A DNA stretch of 43,040 nt from an uncultured bacterium (GCA_903850545.1 CAINLW010000018.1:1-43040), one strand, 5' to 3'. Positions 1 to 7,684 are shown, counted from the first letter of the stretch. Made by a program: numbers and translations. The notes: generated from the letters alone by a model not told the origin.

Positions 1-27
1 GCTTCGCGCCTGGCCTTTTCTTTCTAT

Positions 28-1065
28 TTATTTAACCACCTCATACTTCCCGTCTTTGTTTTTTGTGAAAAATTTCTTATTCTGTAAATTAATAACAATC
101 GTATTTTCCTTTACATATCTTTCTTTCATAACTTTCTCAACAATTTCTTTCTTTGTCATCGGACCACTCTTTTCAATAACCTTTTTGATGACATCCTTAA
201 CGACTCCGCTCATATAACCCCATTCTGACAAAGCGTACAATCCTCGTCCAACTAAAACAAACCTGGAATCTTTTATTAGTTCGTTGTGGGTTGTAGCAAC
301 ATGTGCTTTCTTATTAAAAACGGTTGTAATAGCTTTTGCAACTTCTTTAAAGTGTATAGGTGAACCGTGTTTTCTAATTACCAAATATGCATAATCACGA
401 ACTCCTTTTGTGCTGATGTTAGGCGATGCTGTTTTTCCCCATTCACCCAAAGGATTTTTTGAAACTTTTTTTGATAAATTTAACCATCTCTTTGCAATTT
501 CCTCGGTTTTGTATTGTTCAGCAACACCTTCTACATAATTTAAAAAGTTTTTAATCATCTCTTGTTCAGTAACAAGTTCATCATCTTTCAAAGATTCATA
601 AAGTTTCTTCAAAGAAAGGTGTACTTTTTCAGCAAGACTATTATCTATAAACCATCTATGTTTAAAATCTTCATCTTCTTTAATTTTATTAAATGGATGT
701 CCAGTAACAAGCAAAAAGTTTACACAGCTTTGTGTACTTAAATCTTTTGAAACCATTTCAAGTAGTTCTTGCTCAACAATAATTCCACCTAGTTCTGAAA
801 TAAGCTTTTCAACCTCATCAAAAACTGGTTTTTCTTCAGCAAATTGTTTTGACTTTCTGATAGTAGCAATAGCGTGATTTTCAATCTGTCTGACTCTTTC
901 TCGAGTAATACCATAATTTTTACCGATTGCATCCAAAGTCATGTGACTTGGGTTCTTACCAAGACCATATCTTTTTATTATAATATCTCTTGACCTCTCT
1001 TGTAGTGCAACTAGAAGTTTTTTAACAGACTGTTTTGGCTTAAAGCTTAATGTAATTTTTGTCAT
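28..1065 (-). CDS. Sigma-70 region 4 / HARE-HTH fusion transcription regulator
   Basis: The 345-aa protein has a sigma-70 region 4-like HTH near its N-terminus (about residues 20-75; RYGLG then GITRERVRQIE, the classic region 4.2 -35-recognition helix). After a long helical linker, its C-terminal third resembles the HARE-HTH / RNA polymerase delta domain (HNELIKDSRFVLVGRGLYAL). Sigma regions 2 and 3 are absent, so it cannot be a complete sigma factor. By family knowledge it probably acts as a DNA-binding modulator of transcription. A GTG start at 1089 is possible but is preceded by AGGG at only 1 nt, so I chose the ATG at 1065. A good promoter lies upstream (1110-1138). Specific targets are unknown. 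Confidence 0.82.
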   Translation of the reverse strand: MTKITLSFKPKQSVKKLLVALQERSRDIIIKRYGLGKNPSHMTLDAIGKNYGITRERVRQIENHAIATIRKSKQFAEEKPVFDEVEKLISELGGIIVEQELLEMVSKDLSTQSCVNFLLVTGHPFNKIKEDEDFKHRWFIDNSLAEKVHLSLKKLYESLKDDELVTEQEMIKNFLNYVEGVAEQYKTEEIAKRWLNLSKKVSKNPLGEWGKTASPNISTKGVRDYAYLVIRKHGSPIHFKEVAKAITTVFNKKAHVATTHNELIKDSRFVLVGRGLYALSEWGYMSGVVKDVIKKVIEKSGPMTKKEIVEKVMKERYVKENTIVINLQNKKFFTKNKDGKYEVVK

Positions 1066-1109
1066 TTTTTTAATAAAATTAATAAACACGCCCTAATATC
1101 TATATAAGG

Positions 1110-1138
1110 ATACTATCATATAATAATAATAGAGTCAA
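1110..1138 (-). promoter_or_regulatory. Promoter of the sigma4/HARE gene
   Basis: Read on the minus strand: TTGACT (1133-1138), a 17-bp spacer, then TAGTAT (1110-1115). The predicted transcript starts near 1103 and gives a short leader before the ATG at 1065. Confidence 0.6.
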
Positions 1139-1152
1139 CAGCCTATTGACAA

Positions 1153-4100
1153 TCAAATAACAAAATTAATTATCTTGTTTTTAACGAAGATCTTCTTGAT
1201 TATCTGCTTATTATCAATCCATTTGACAACAACTTCATTTTTTAATGCTTCCTTCTCAACAGTCTCTTGAAGTGAATCATGAGGTACCTCAATCATGGTT
1301 CTAACTTTCCCATTTACTTGAACAACCATCTTTACTTTGGCAGAAGCAAGTTTGGACGCACTATATTTTGGCCAATCTTCTAAAACGATAAGTTTATTGC
1401 CTGCCCTGAGCTTTGTCGAATGATTGTCAAAATTATTCCAAATTTCCTCGCAGATATGTGGTGCAAATGGCGAAAGAATTTTAATAAAATCTAGGTAAGT
1501 TTTTTTACTAACCTTTTCTTGAGACTCAAAAAAATTACAAAGAATCATCATTGAAGAAACGGCGGTATTTAAATTGAACGACTCAGCGTCTTCTCCAACT
1601 TTCTTGATCGTCTGATTCAAAAGTAAAATGACTTCTTCTTTATCAATATATTTTTCATCCACCTTATCTTTCAATTTCCAAACTTTTTCCAAAAATCTTC
1701 TTGAACCTACCATACTGTTCGTACTCCAGGCAATTTCTTGACTAAATGGTCCCATAAAACACTCGTAAACTCTAAGTGTGTCTGCACCGACATTTTTTAT
1801 CACGTCATCCGGATTGACAACATTTCCCCATCTCTTGCTCATTTTCCTATTATCTGAGCCAAGTACCATTCCTAAATTTCTAAGCTGTCTAAATGGTTCA
1901 CTAGTACTAACAACGCCAATATCAAACAAAAATTTATGCCAAAAACGTGCATATATCAAATGTCTTGTTGCGTGTTCAGCTCCACCAACATACATATCAA
2001 CTGGTGCCCAATATTTTTCTTTCTTTGGATCAACCAAAGATTTATTATTTTTAGGATCCATATATCTCAAATAATACCAGCAGGAACCAGCCCATTGAGG
2101 CATTGTGTTTGTTTCTCTTTTTGCCACACTTCCACAAACTGGACATTTTACATTTACCCATTTTGAAATCACAGCAAGTGGAGATTCTCCTGTTCCGGTC
2201 GGTTCGTATGATTTAACTTTTGGAAGCTTCACAGGCAAATCCTTTTCAGGAACTGCAACAACACCTGAAGTTTCTACAACTGGAAAATTTTCTAAAATTT
2301 CACTAAATTCAAAAATACCGGCTTTCTTACTAAAGTGTCCCTTGCCTTTCAATAATATAGTTCTAGCTTTCAAATTTTTATAATCATTACCAACATTTTG
2401 ACAAATATAAGGATCGTTATCAGACAGATAAACTACACTTTCTCTAACAAATTTAGCTATTGCTGAAAGTTTTTTGCTTTCAACATTAAATGATTTAATC
2501 ATTTTTATCTGTTCATCATCAGCTCCGTCATTTTTTATATTACTCCAATTTTTAGCGTCCATACTAGGACCAGTTGGAGCAACCAAAATCATCTTACTAA
2601 TTTTGATTTTATTTTTTAATATATATTGACAAACTGTAGCCCCACCGAGACTATGTCCAACCAGAAAGACTGTTCTGTTTTTACTTATTTTCATCTTACT
2701 CAAATCACGAACCCACTCGTTAAGTTTTGGACGCTTTGAATTGGACAAATTTGGAATATACACTTCATAACCACGATCTTCCATTGTCTTTTTAAACCAT
2801 GGGAACCAAATTTCTTGATTATTACCTGCAAGTCCATGAGCAAGAATAACCAATGGTTTTTGTGCACAATTTTCACAATGAATAAGTGGAATAGGATCTC
2901 CCCAATATCTTTGTCTTGAAAAAACCCAGTCCTGAAGCTTGTAAGTTTTTGTCATTTCTCCACCTGCAAATTCTGTAATAGCTTTCATAGCCTCTTCGTT
3001 TTCCATTCCATCAAAATGTCCAGAATTATTCATAATTCCTCCTTCAGTATAAGCGTGTGGAGGATTAAAAAAACGATCGAGCCAAATTTTATATTCGCTA
3101 CATTTTACATTTATATCTTTTGAAATTTCATCCCATGATAACCAGACTACATCATGAATCCTTTTTTCTTCCTCAGACATCTCATTTCTTGTGTCATCAA
3201 TAAGCTCGAAAACAAGTGCGTTGAACATTGCTTTTCTATTTTCATCTTTATGACTTGCAAAAAAGTTTGATTCGACAGGACCTCCAAGTGTTTTGATATA
3301 TTTATAATTAACGTATCCGGTTTCTTCAGCAATTTCTCTTTTTGCAGCCTCAACAATATCTTCATCGTTTTCTACACCACCTGTAACAAACGTTGTCCAT
3401 GAAAACTTTTTCCAACGCAAACATAATACCTTTTTTGTTTTTGGATCAATAACAATGGCTTGAATAGCTCTTCGGGCCACTATTTTTTTATCTAATCTTG
3501 GAGGATCTGCATGATCAATAGTCTTAGGAATAATTACTTCTTTTATCGGTAAATTATATTTCTTTGCAAATGCATAATCCCTATCATCGTGTGCTGGAAC
3601 CGCCATAACTGCACCAGTACCATAATGACCCAAAACATAGTCGGAAATAAAAACTGGAATAATTTCTTTTGTAATCGGATGTTTTACAATCACTCCTTTT
3701 AGTTCAACACCGGTTTTTTCCTTTGTGTCAGTCGTACGTTCAATTTCTGTTTTATTTTTTGTTGTTTTAATATATTCTTCAACTTCTTTCCAATTTATTA
3801 TTTGACTCTTTAGTTTTTGGACCAATTCGTTTTCTGGTGCAAGAACAACATAAGTCACTCCGTATAAAGTGTCTGGACGTGTTGTAAAAACCCAAATTTT
3901 CTCATCAGAATTTGCAATATTAAACCAAAGCTTTGCACCTTCACTCCTACCAATCCAATTTCTCTGCAATTCTTTAATATGTTCCGGCCATTTCAATTCT
4001 TCTAAACCATCTAAAAGTCTATCAGCATAATTACGAATTTTAAGAACCCATTGTCGCATAGGTTTCTTTTCAATTACTGTTCCACATCTCTCACATTTGC

Positions 4101-4644
4101 CATCTTGCAAGTCTTCATTTGCAAGACCGGTTTTACAAGAAGGGCACCAATTTATCGGTGCAAACGATTCATAAGCCAAACCTTTTTTGAATAACTGCAA
4201 AAAAATCCACTGTGTCCATTTATAATATTTTGGATCAGTTGTGTTTATTTCTCTATCCCAATCATAATTTAATCCTATTCCTGAGATTTGTTCTTTAAAT
4301 CTTTTAACATTTTTCTTTACAGCAACTTCAGGATTTATTTTCATTTTTATTGCATACTGTTCCGCTGGTAGTCCAAAAGCGTCCCATCCCATTGGATGAA
4401 GAACATTGAAACCTTGCATCTTTTTAAGTCGTGAATATACATCTGTCGCAATATAACCCCTTGGATGCCCAACATGAAGGCCGTCACCAGATGGATAAGG
4501 AAACATATCCAGAACATAACATTTTGGTCTGTCTCCTTTTTCAGAAGTTTTGTTAACTTTATTCTTTTTCCAAATCTCTTGCCACTTCTTTTCAATTTTT
4601 AAATGATTATAAATTGTTTGCTTTGCAATTTTTTCTTTTTTCAT
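1153..4644 (-). CDS. leuS: Leucyl-tRNA synthetase with inserted Nudix and alpha/beta-hydrolase domains
   Basis: Class I LeuRS, which charges tRNA-Leu. Residues below are numbered from the chosen ATG. It has HVGH (57-60), a four-Cys zinc knuckle (CPSC...CERC, 167-187), CP1 editing motifs (TTRPDTLYG and the editing Asp in GTGAVMAVPAHDDRD), KMSKR (934-938) and the C-terminal VNGKVR. At 1163 aa it is about 300 aa longer than a usual bacterial LeuRS. The excess is two in-frame insertions: a Nudix domain at about 372-529 and an RBBP9/YdeN-like serine hydrolase at about 594-792. All aminoacylation and editing motifs are intact on both sides, so the enzyme is probably functional. An in-frame extension to 4716 was rejected: it would start upstream of the likely promoter and is not LeuRS-like. 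No SD is seen; a -10-like TATATT lies 8 nt before the ATG. Confidence 0.95.
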   Translation of the reverse strand: MKKEKIAKQTIYNHLKIEKKWQEIWKKNKVNKTSEKGDRPKCYVLDMFPYPSGDGLHVGHPRGYIATDVYSRLKKMQGFNVLHPMGWDAFGLPAEQYAIKMKINPEVAVKKNVKRFKEQISGIGLNYDWDREINTTDPKYYKWTQWIFLQLFKKGLAYESFAPINWCPSCKTGLANEDLQDGKCERCGTVIEKKPMRQWVLKIRNYADRLLDGLEELKWPEHIKELQRNWIGRSEGAKLWFNIANSDEKIWVFTTRPDTLYGVTYVVLAPENELVQKLKSQIINWKEVEEYIKTTKNKTEIERTTDTKEKTGVELKGVIVKHPITKEIIPVFISDYVLGHYGTGAVMAVPAHDDRDYAFAKKYNLPIKEVIIPKTIDHADPPRLDKKIVARRAIQAIVIDPKTKKVLCLRWKKFSWTTFVTGGVENDEDIVEAAKREIAEETGYVNYKYIKTLGGPVESNFFASHKDENRKAMFNALVFELIDDTRNEMSEEEKRIHDVVWLSWDEISKDINVKCSEYKIWLDRFFNPPHAYTEGGIMNNSGHFDGMENEEAMKAITEFAGGEMTKTYKLQDWVFSRQRYWGDPIPLIHCENCAQKPLVILAHGLAGNNQEIWFPWFKKTMEDRGYEVYIPNLSNSKRPKLNEWVRDLSKMKISKNRTVFLVGHSLGGATVCQYILKNKIKISKMILVAPTGPSMDAKNWSNIKNDGADDEQIKMIKSFNVESKKLSAIAKFVRESVVYLSDNDPYICQNVGNDYKNLKARTILLKGKGHFSKKAGIFEFSEILENFPVVETSGVVAVPEKDLPVKLPKVKSYEPTGTGESPLAVISKWVNVKCPVCGSVAKRETNTMPQWAGSCWYYLRYMDPKNNKSLVDPKKEKYWAPVDMYVGGAEHATRHLIYARFWHKFLFDIGVVSTSEPFRQLRNLGMVLGSDNRKMSKRWGNVVNPDDVIKNVGADTLRVYECFMGPFSQEIAWSTNSMVGSRRFLEKVWKLKDKVDEKYIDKEEVILLLNQTIKKVGEDAESFNLNTAVSSMMILCNFFESQEKVSKKTYLDFIKILSPFAPHICEEIWNNFDNHSTKLRAGNKLIVLEDWPKYSASKLASAKVKMVVQVNGKVRTMIEVPHDSLQETVEKEALKNEVVVKWIDNKQIIKKIFVKNKIINFVI
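2269..2865 (-). other. RBBP9/YdeN-like serine hydrolase domain inserted in LeuRS
   Basis: This sub-region of leuS encodes about 199 aa that interrupt the LeuRS segment IHCENC / VVAVPEKDLPVKLP. It starts LVILAHGLAGNNQEIWFPW, carries the nucleophile elbow GHSLGG, an Asp in SDNDPY and a His in GKGHF, so the Ser-Asp-His triad is complete. The layout matches the RBBP9/YdeN alpha/beta-hydrolase family. Catalytic competence is inferred from these residues; the substrate is unknown. Confidence 0.88.
3058..3531 (-). other. Nudix hydrolase domain inserted in LeuRS CP1 region
   Basis: This sub-region of leuS encodes about 155 aa between KKYNLPIKEV and AYTEGGIMNNSGHFDG, which are adjacent in ordinary LeuRS. 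It contains a perfect Nudix box, G-x5-E-x7-REI-x-EE-x-G-Y (GGVENDEDIV...REIAEETGY), followed by typical Nudix strands (NALVFELID, VVWLSWDE). Nudix enzymes cleave nucleoside diphosphates linked to another moiety; the substrate here is unknown. Confidence 0.9.
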
Positions 4645-4652
4645 ATACTTAA

Positions 4653-4678
4653 AATATACAGCAAAATCAGTTTTTATT
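4653..4678 (-). promoter_or_regulatory. Possible leuS promoter close to the start codon
   Basis: On the minus strand a weak TTTAAT, a 17-bp spacer and TATATT (4653-4658) end 8 nt before the ATG. A start about 7 nt downstream of the -10 would give a nearly leaderless mRNA. The -35 is poor. Confidence 0.35.
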
Positions 4679-4684
4679 AAACAC

Positions 4685-4712
4685 TTGACAACTAATAGAA
4701 AACGTGTAAGAT
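4685..4712 (+). promoter_or_regulatory. Promoter of small gene 4755-4949
   Basis: Consensus TTGACA (4685-4690), a 16-bp spacer and TAAGAT (4707-4712). It lies back-to-back with the leuS start. Confidence 0.65.
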
Positions 4713-4754
4713 GCACGTTGGGTGTGGTTAGATAGAAAATCAGTTGGAGGAATA

Positions 4755-4949
4755 ATGAAAAAAGGCTTCATAGAAAAAAGAATGGGTAATGGCGATAGAC
4801 GGGAAACAAATGTCCCCCCGCCTCGCCTCACAAAAAAAATCCTGAGCGAGTTCTTTGATGGGGATTTCAGCACCCAACCAAAAGAAACAAGGAAAATAAT
4901 GAAGGCTGAACTGCTGGAGTTTTTGAAGAACAAAGATCTTCGCTGGTAA
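4755..4949 (+). CDS. Small orphan protein (64 aa)
   Basis: I do not recognise this protein. It is hydrophilic and lysine-rich (MKKGFIEKRMGNGDRRETN...), with a PPPR motif and a predicted amphipathic C-terminal helix (ETRKIMKAELLEFLKNK). It has no membrane segment or signal peptide. The start at 4755 is fixed by GGAGG at 4746-4750; an in-frame ATG at 4722 lacks an SD. It is a complete transcription unit: TTGACA promoter at 4685 and a GC-rich terminator at 4979. It shares this layout with the small genes at 6943-8272, 10820-10960 and 32027-33790. Confidence 0.72.
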   Translation: MKKGFIEKRMGNGDRRETNVPPPRLTKKILSEFFDGDFSTQPKETRKIMKAELLEFLKNKDLRW

Positions 4950-4978
4950 GAAGTATTGAATTTTAGACGGGCACAAGA

Positions 4979-5018
4979 CGGTGGGGGGTAACATTACAAC
5001 TCCCCTCCGTTTTTTATT
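4979..5018 (+). terminator. Rho-independent terminator of gene 4755-4949
   Basis: ACGGTGGGG...CCCCTCCGT stem with one T-T mismatch, followed by a run of T. Confidence 0.8.
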
Positions 5019-5040
5019 TTTTTAAAAAAAATTAACAAAA

Positions 5041-5076
5041 CAAAAATCATTCGCCATTTTTGGCGAATGATTTTTG
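5041..5076. terminator. Perfect 16-bp hairpin, terminator of rmuC
   Basis: CAAAAATCATTCGCCA, loop TTTT, then the exact reverse complement. The A-rich/T-rich base lets it work on both strands. It sits just past the rmuC stop at 5096. Confidence 0.8.
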
Positions 5077-5095
5077 TTTGTATTAATTCCTCATT

Positions 5096-6151
5096 CTACT
5101 CATCTGTCTCGGGTTTTACCACATCCAACAATTCTATATCTGATTCTACCTCAGTAATTCTTACCACATCTTTATCTACTTTCTTAAATTCTTTATTTGA
5201 TGCATTAAAATGATTCACTGTGGTTGCAAGAGAATTGCCAAGTTTTATTTGATATTCTTCAAAACTCTTCAGATGTTTCTGTAGTCCTTCAACATTCTTC
5301 TTGATTTCTTTTGCTGATTCTTCTATTTGCATCGCCTTTAAACCCTGCAACACTGTCTGTAAATATGCAAGAAATGATGTTGGCGAAACAATAATAACTT
5401 TGTACTTATTTGCAGCACGCTGAATAAGATTGTCTGTTTCTTCCGTGATAGCACCTATCTTATTTACAAGTAAATCATAATAAATAGCTTCATGCGGAAT
5501 AAACATAAAAGCAAAGTCCATAGTTCCCTCTTTCGGACGAATATATTTTGCTGTCTCTTGAATTCTTAACTTTAAATCATTTACAAATGCTTTTTCCAAC
5601 TTTTCTTTTTCAGCTGGATTTTGTTCAACACTCAATTTATTATAATTTTCCAATGAAAACTTTGAATCGACGGGAATAATTTTATCTTTTACGAAAACCG
5701 CCGCGTCTACTATTTCTCCATTAGCAAAAGCATATTGCATCTTGTATTGTGTAGGCGCTAAAACATTTTGAAGTAAAGTTTCCAAATAATATTCTCCGAG
5801 TATTCCACGGTGTTTTGGATTTTTAAGAATATCTTGAAGAGATTGAAGTTGGTCTGCAAAAGAAACAACCTGTCTATTGGTCTCATCTAGCTTTGTAAGC
5901 CCTTGGGTAACGTCTTTGATAAGCTTTGCAGACTCAGTAAACTGATTACGAACAGACTCGTTCATATGTTTTGTACTTTCGCTTATTTTGCTATCAACGG
6001 TTCTATTGAGTTCATTAATTTGTTCAAGAATAAGCTTTAGACCAATATCTTCTCCTTTTTTCTCCTCTGTAGTATTTTTCCTTAACAACAGAAAAACCAC
6101 CAATCCTACGATTATTATAAACAAAAATAAAATGATGATTATTGAAGACAT
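5096..6151 (-). CDS. rmuC: RmuC-family DNA recombination protein
   Basis: The 351-aa protein has an N-terminal membrane helix (SSIIIILFLFIIIVGLVVF), a coiled-coil stretch (about 45-110) and the RmuC nuclease-like domain (HRGILGEYYLETLLQNVL, then DAAVFVKDKIIPVDSKF). RmuC proteins limit inversions at short inverted repeats; biochemical activity is inferred from the family. The annotatable ORF extends to 6208, but the extra residues (MDSCLRRNDK) translate a palindromic repeat, so the ATG at 6151 is preferred. TATAAT ends only 7 nt before this ATG, which suggests a leaderless transcript. Confidence 0.9.
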   Translation of the reverse strand: MSSIIIILFLFIIIVGLVVFLLLRKNTTEEKKGEDIGLKLILEQINELNRTVDSKISESTKHMNESVRNQFTESAKLIKDVTQGLTKLDETNRQVVSFADQLQSLQDILKNPKHRGILGEYYLETLLQNVLAPTQYKMQYAFANGEIVDAAVFVKDKIIPVDSKFSLENYNKLSVEQNPAEKEKLEKAFVNDLKLRIQETAKYIRPKEGTMDFAFMFIPHEAIYYDLLVNKIGAITEETDNLIQRAANKYKVIIVSPTSFLAYLQTVLQGLKAMQIEESAKEIKKNVEGLQKHLKSFEEYQIKLGNSLATTVNHFNASNKEFKKVDKDVVRITEVESDIELLDVVKPETDE

Positions 6152-6158
6152 AATATAA

Positions 6159-6186
6159 ATTATAGAATTAATATGTAATTTGTCAT
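6159..6186 (-). promoter_or_regulatory. rmuC promoter using repeat end as -35
   Basis: Minus strand ATGACA (6181-6186), 16 bp, TATAAT (6159-6164), then 7 nt to the ATG. The -35 hexamer is the terminal GGAATGACA of the adjacent palindromic repeat. Confidence 0.6.
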
Positions 6187-6253
6187 TCCTGCGAAGGCAG
6201 GAATCCATAATGAATTCAATTCAACCTGGATTCCCGTCTACACGGGAATGACA
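6181..6253. repeat. Palindromic intergenic repeat, copy 1 (TGTCATTCC family)
   Basis: Terminal inverted repeats TGTCATTCC / GGAATGACA enclose two small hairpins (ATTCCTGC...GCAGGAAT and ATTCCCGT...ACGGGAAT). A diverged copy is at 39564-39634. No ORF is inside; it is MITE/REP-like. Confidence 0.8.
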
Positions 6254-6368
6254 CATACATTATACCAATAAATTAAAAATATGATAATATATGAAAGTCC
6301 AATAATATAAATAATTTAATTTGCATCGCGCTAATAGGACGGTCGCGCGACGTGATTTCGCAAAATCA

Positions 6369-6821
6369 ATGTCATTACACAAACAAATAAAAGATGGAAT
6401 AAAAGAAGCTATGATCAAAAAAGATACGCTTCGACTTACTGTACTTAGAAATATTTCTTCAACTTTTATGAATGAGATGCTTGCTAAGAAAATTACAACA
6501 CCTGAACTAACTGACGAAGATGCTATCGCTATAATCCGAAGACTTGTGAAGCAAAGAAAAGATTCTATTGATCAGTTTACAAAAGGCAGTCGCATGGATT
6601 TAGTAAAAACTGAAAAAGATGAAATGGATATACTTGAAACTTTTCTTCCACAAATGATGAGTCGAGATGAAATAGAAAAAGTTGTTAAGGTTAAAATAGC
6701 TGAAGCTGGAACAGTGGATAAATCAAAGCTTGGAATATTTATGGGAGGAATTATGAAAGAATTAAAAGGAAAAGCCGATGGAATGCTTGTTAAAGAAATT
6801 CTGGAGGGATTAGTAAAATAA
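6369..6821 (+). CDS. GatB/YqeY domain protein
   Basis: The 150-aa protein matches the YqeY family throughout: LHKQIKDGIKEAMIKKD, LRLTVLRNISSTF, KQRKDSIDQFTKGSR, then DILETFLPQMMS and a C-terminal helical GatB-like module with GIFMGGIMKELKGKADG. The family shares the tRNA-binding tail domain of GatB but its role is not settled. I chose the ATG at 6369, where family similarity begins; the upstream in-frame extension from 6321 runs through a GC-rich non-coding stretch. No SD is evident. Confidence 0.9.
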   Translation: MSLHKQIKDGIKEAMIKKDTLRLTVLRNISSTFMNEMLAKKITTPELTDEDAIAIIRRLVKQRKDSIDQFTKGSRMDLVKTEKDEMDILETFLPQMMSRDEIEKVVKVKIAEAGTVDKSKLGIFMGGIMKELKGKADGMLVKEILEGLVK

Positions 6822-6841
6822 ATCTAAATCAACAACAATAA

Positions 6842-6872
6842 CAGTTTTTTATTAACAAACTGCGTTTTTTTG
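6842..6872 (+). terminator. Terminator after YqeY gene
   Basis: CAGTTT/AAACTG stem with an AT loop, followed by CGTTTTTTT. It directly abuts the next promoter. Confidence 0.65.
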
Positions 6873-6900
6873 TTGACATTATCTAATATTAAATGATAAC
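6873..6900 (+). promoter_or_regulatory. Promoter of small gene 6943-7269
   Basis: TTGACA (6873-6878), 16 bp, GATAAC (6895-6900). Confidence 0.55.
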
Positions 6901-6942
6901 GTAAATAACGGAGTTCTGTTTTGAATTTTATAAGGAGCAAAT

Positions 6943-7269
6943 ATGCCCAGTTATCTTTTAACAGATACGTCGTGCGTCTCGGTTGTAGCTCTTTCTTACC
7001 TCAAAAAAATCAGCATAAAAAAGAGGTTTAAAAGATCAAAAAAATATAGAAAAGACATTTGTCTTGCTGTAGATGCAAGATTTGGATACGAAGATGGCAC
7101 AACTGAATGCCATATAAAAAAACTTCTCCTTCTAAAAAAGGGTAAGGAAAGAGAAGGAAGTGTAGAAAAGAAAAAAAAGAAAAAGGTTTTTTTTCGAATT
7201 AAAAAAAGAGACAGAGACTGGTGTCCTGCACGTAATAATAGAGCATATCGTAAAAGAAGACGGCATTAA
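6943..7269 (+). CDS. Small strongly basic orphan protein (108 aa)
   Basis: I do not recognise this protein. It is extremely basic, with a Lys run in the middle and RAYRKRRRH at the C-terminus, so nucleic-acid or ribosome binding is a reasonable guess only. A central AVDARFGYEDGTTECHIKK resembles KVDALFGFPKNTMAKYFGKK of the gene at 7756, hinting at distant paralogy. The start is set by AAGGAG about 6 nt upstream. It is flanked by its own TTGACA promoter and a strong terminator (7284). First of four consecutive small units. Confidence 0.65.
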   Translation: MPSYLLTDTSCVSVVALSYLKKISIKKRFKRSKKYRKDICLAVDARFGYEDGTTECHIKKLLLLKKGKEREGSVEKKKKKKVFFRIKKRDRDWCPARNNRAYRKRRRH

Positions 7270-7283
7270 ATTGCCCAAAAAAA

Positions 7284-7307
7284 GGGTCTGGAAACAGACC
7301 CTTTTTT
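7284..7307 (+). terminator. Terminator of gene 6943-7269
   Basis: GGGTCTG, loop GAAA, CAGACCC, then six T. Confidence 0.9.
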
Positions 7308-7309
7308 GT

Positions 7310-7339
7310 TTGACATGGTATACAATGTTATGCTATATT
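7310..7339 (+). promoter_or_regulatory. Extended -10 promoter of gene 7386-7640
   Basis: TTGACA (7310-7315), 18 bp, TATATT (7334-7339) preceded by TGC. It begins 2 nt after the preceding terminator's T run. Confidence 0.75.
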
Positions 7340-7385
7340 ATCACGCGTAGTAGTTCTGTCAAAAAAATTTGATAAGGAGAAAAAA

Positions 7386-7640
7386 ATGGCAGATTTTAAA
7401 ACGCGTTTGATAGAGGCGGTGAAATACGTAAAATGTCAGCGAAAAATAGGCATAGATATCGGGCTGGCGATAAGTAATGCTTCTATAGAATGCGATGTCG
7501 ATCGGACTCAATTAGCACAAGAAATGTCCAGACTTGCAGCAGAAGTAAAAGCTGCGCGTATAAAAGCCAGAGCTGATGCAAAAGCGGCGAGGTTTGCTAA
7601 TTGGCATGCCATCGACGCTAGAAGATACGGGGACAACTAA
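7386..7640 (+). CDS. Small orphan protein (84 aa), helical, Ala/Arg-rich
   Basis: I do not recognise this protein. Its middle, ASIECDVDRTQLAQEMSRLAAEVKAARIK, reads like an HTH-type helix pair followed by an Ala/Arg-rich amphipathic helix. It has no signal peptide or membrane segment. AAGGAG at 7374-7379 precedes the ATG at 7386. It has its own promoter (7310) and terminator (7654). Its base composition is richer in G+C than the flanking housekeeping genes, by eye. Confidence 0.68.
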   Translation: MADFKTRLIEAVKYVKCQRKIGIDIGLAISNASIECDVDRTQLAQEMSRLAAEVKAARIKARADAKAARFANWHAIDARRYGDN

Positions 7641-7653
7641 TGCCGTATCGAAG

Positions 7654-7684
7654 GGGGGTCTGAGGTCAGACTCCCTTTTCGTTT
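7654..7684 (+). terminator. Terminator of gene 7386-7640
   Basis: GGGGGTCTG, loop AGGT, CAGACTCCC (one G-T pair), then TTTTCGTTT. The upper stem GTCTG/CAGAC is the same as in the preceding terminator. Confidence 0.85.

Noticed and set aside
1778-2383. Plus-strand ORFs antisense to leuS
   Set aside because: They are frame shadows of the leuS coding strand with no SD, promoter or recognisable protein features. The same holds for the other antisense ORFs in the window.
4645-4716. Longer N-terminus of LeuRS (24 extra codons)
   Set aside because: The extra residues are hydrophobic, unlike any LeuRS start, and run through the likely leuS promoter and the divergent promoter at 4685.
6152-6208. N-terminal extension MDSCLRRNDK of RmuC
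   Set aside because: It is a translation of the palindromic repeat at 6181-6253; the family N-terminus with its membrane helix starts at 6151.
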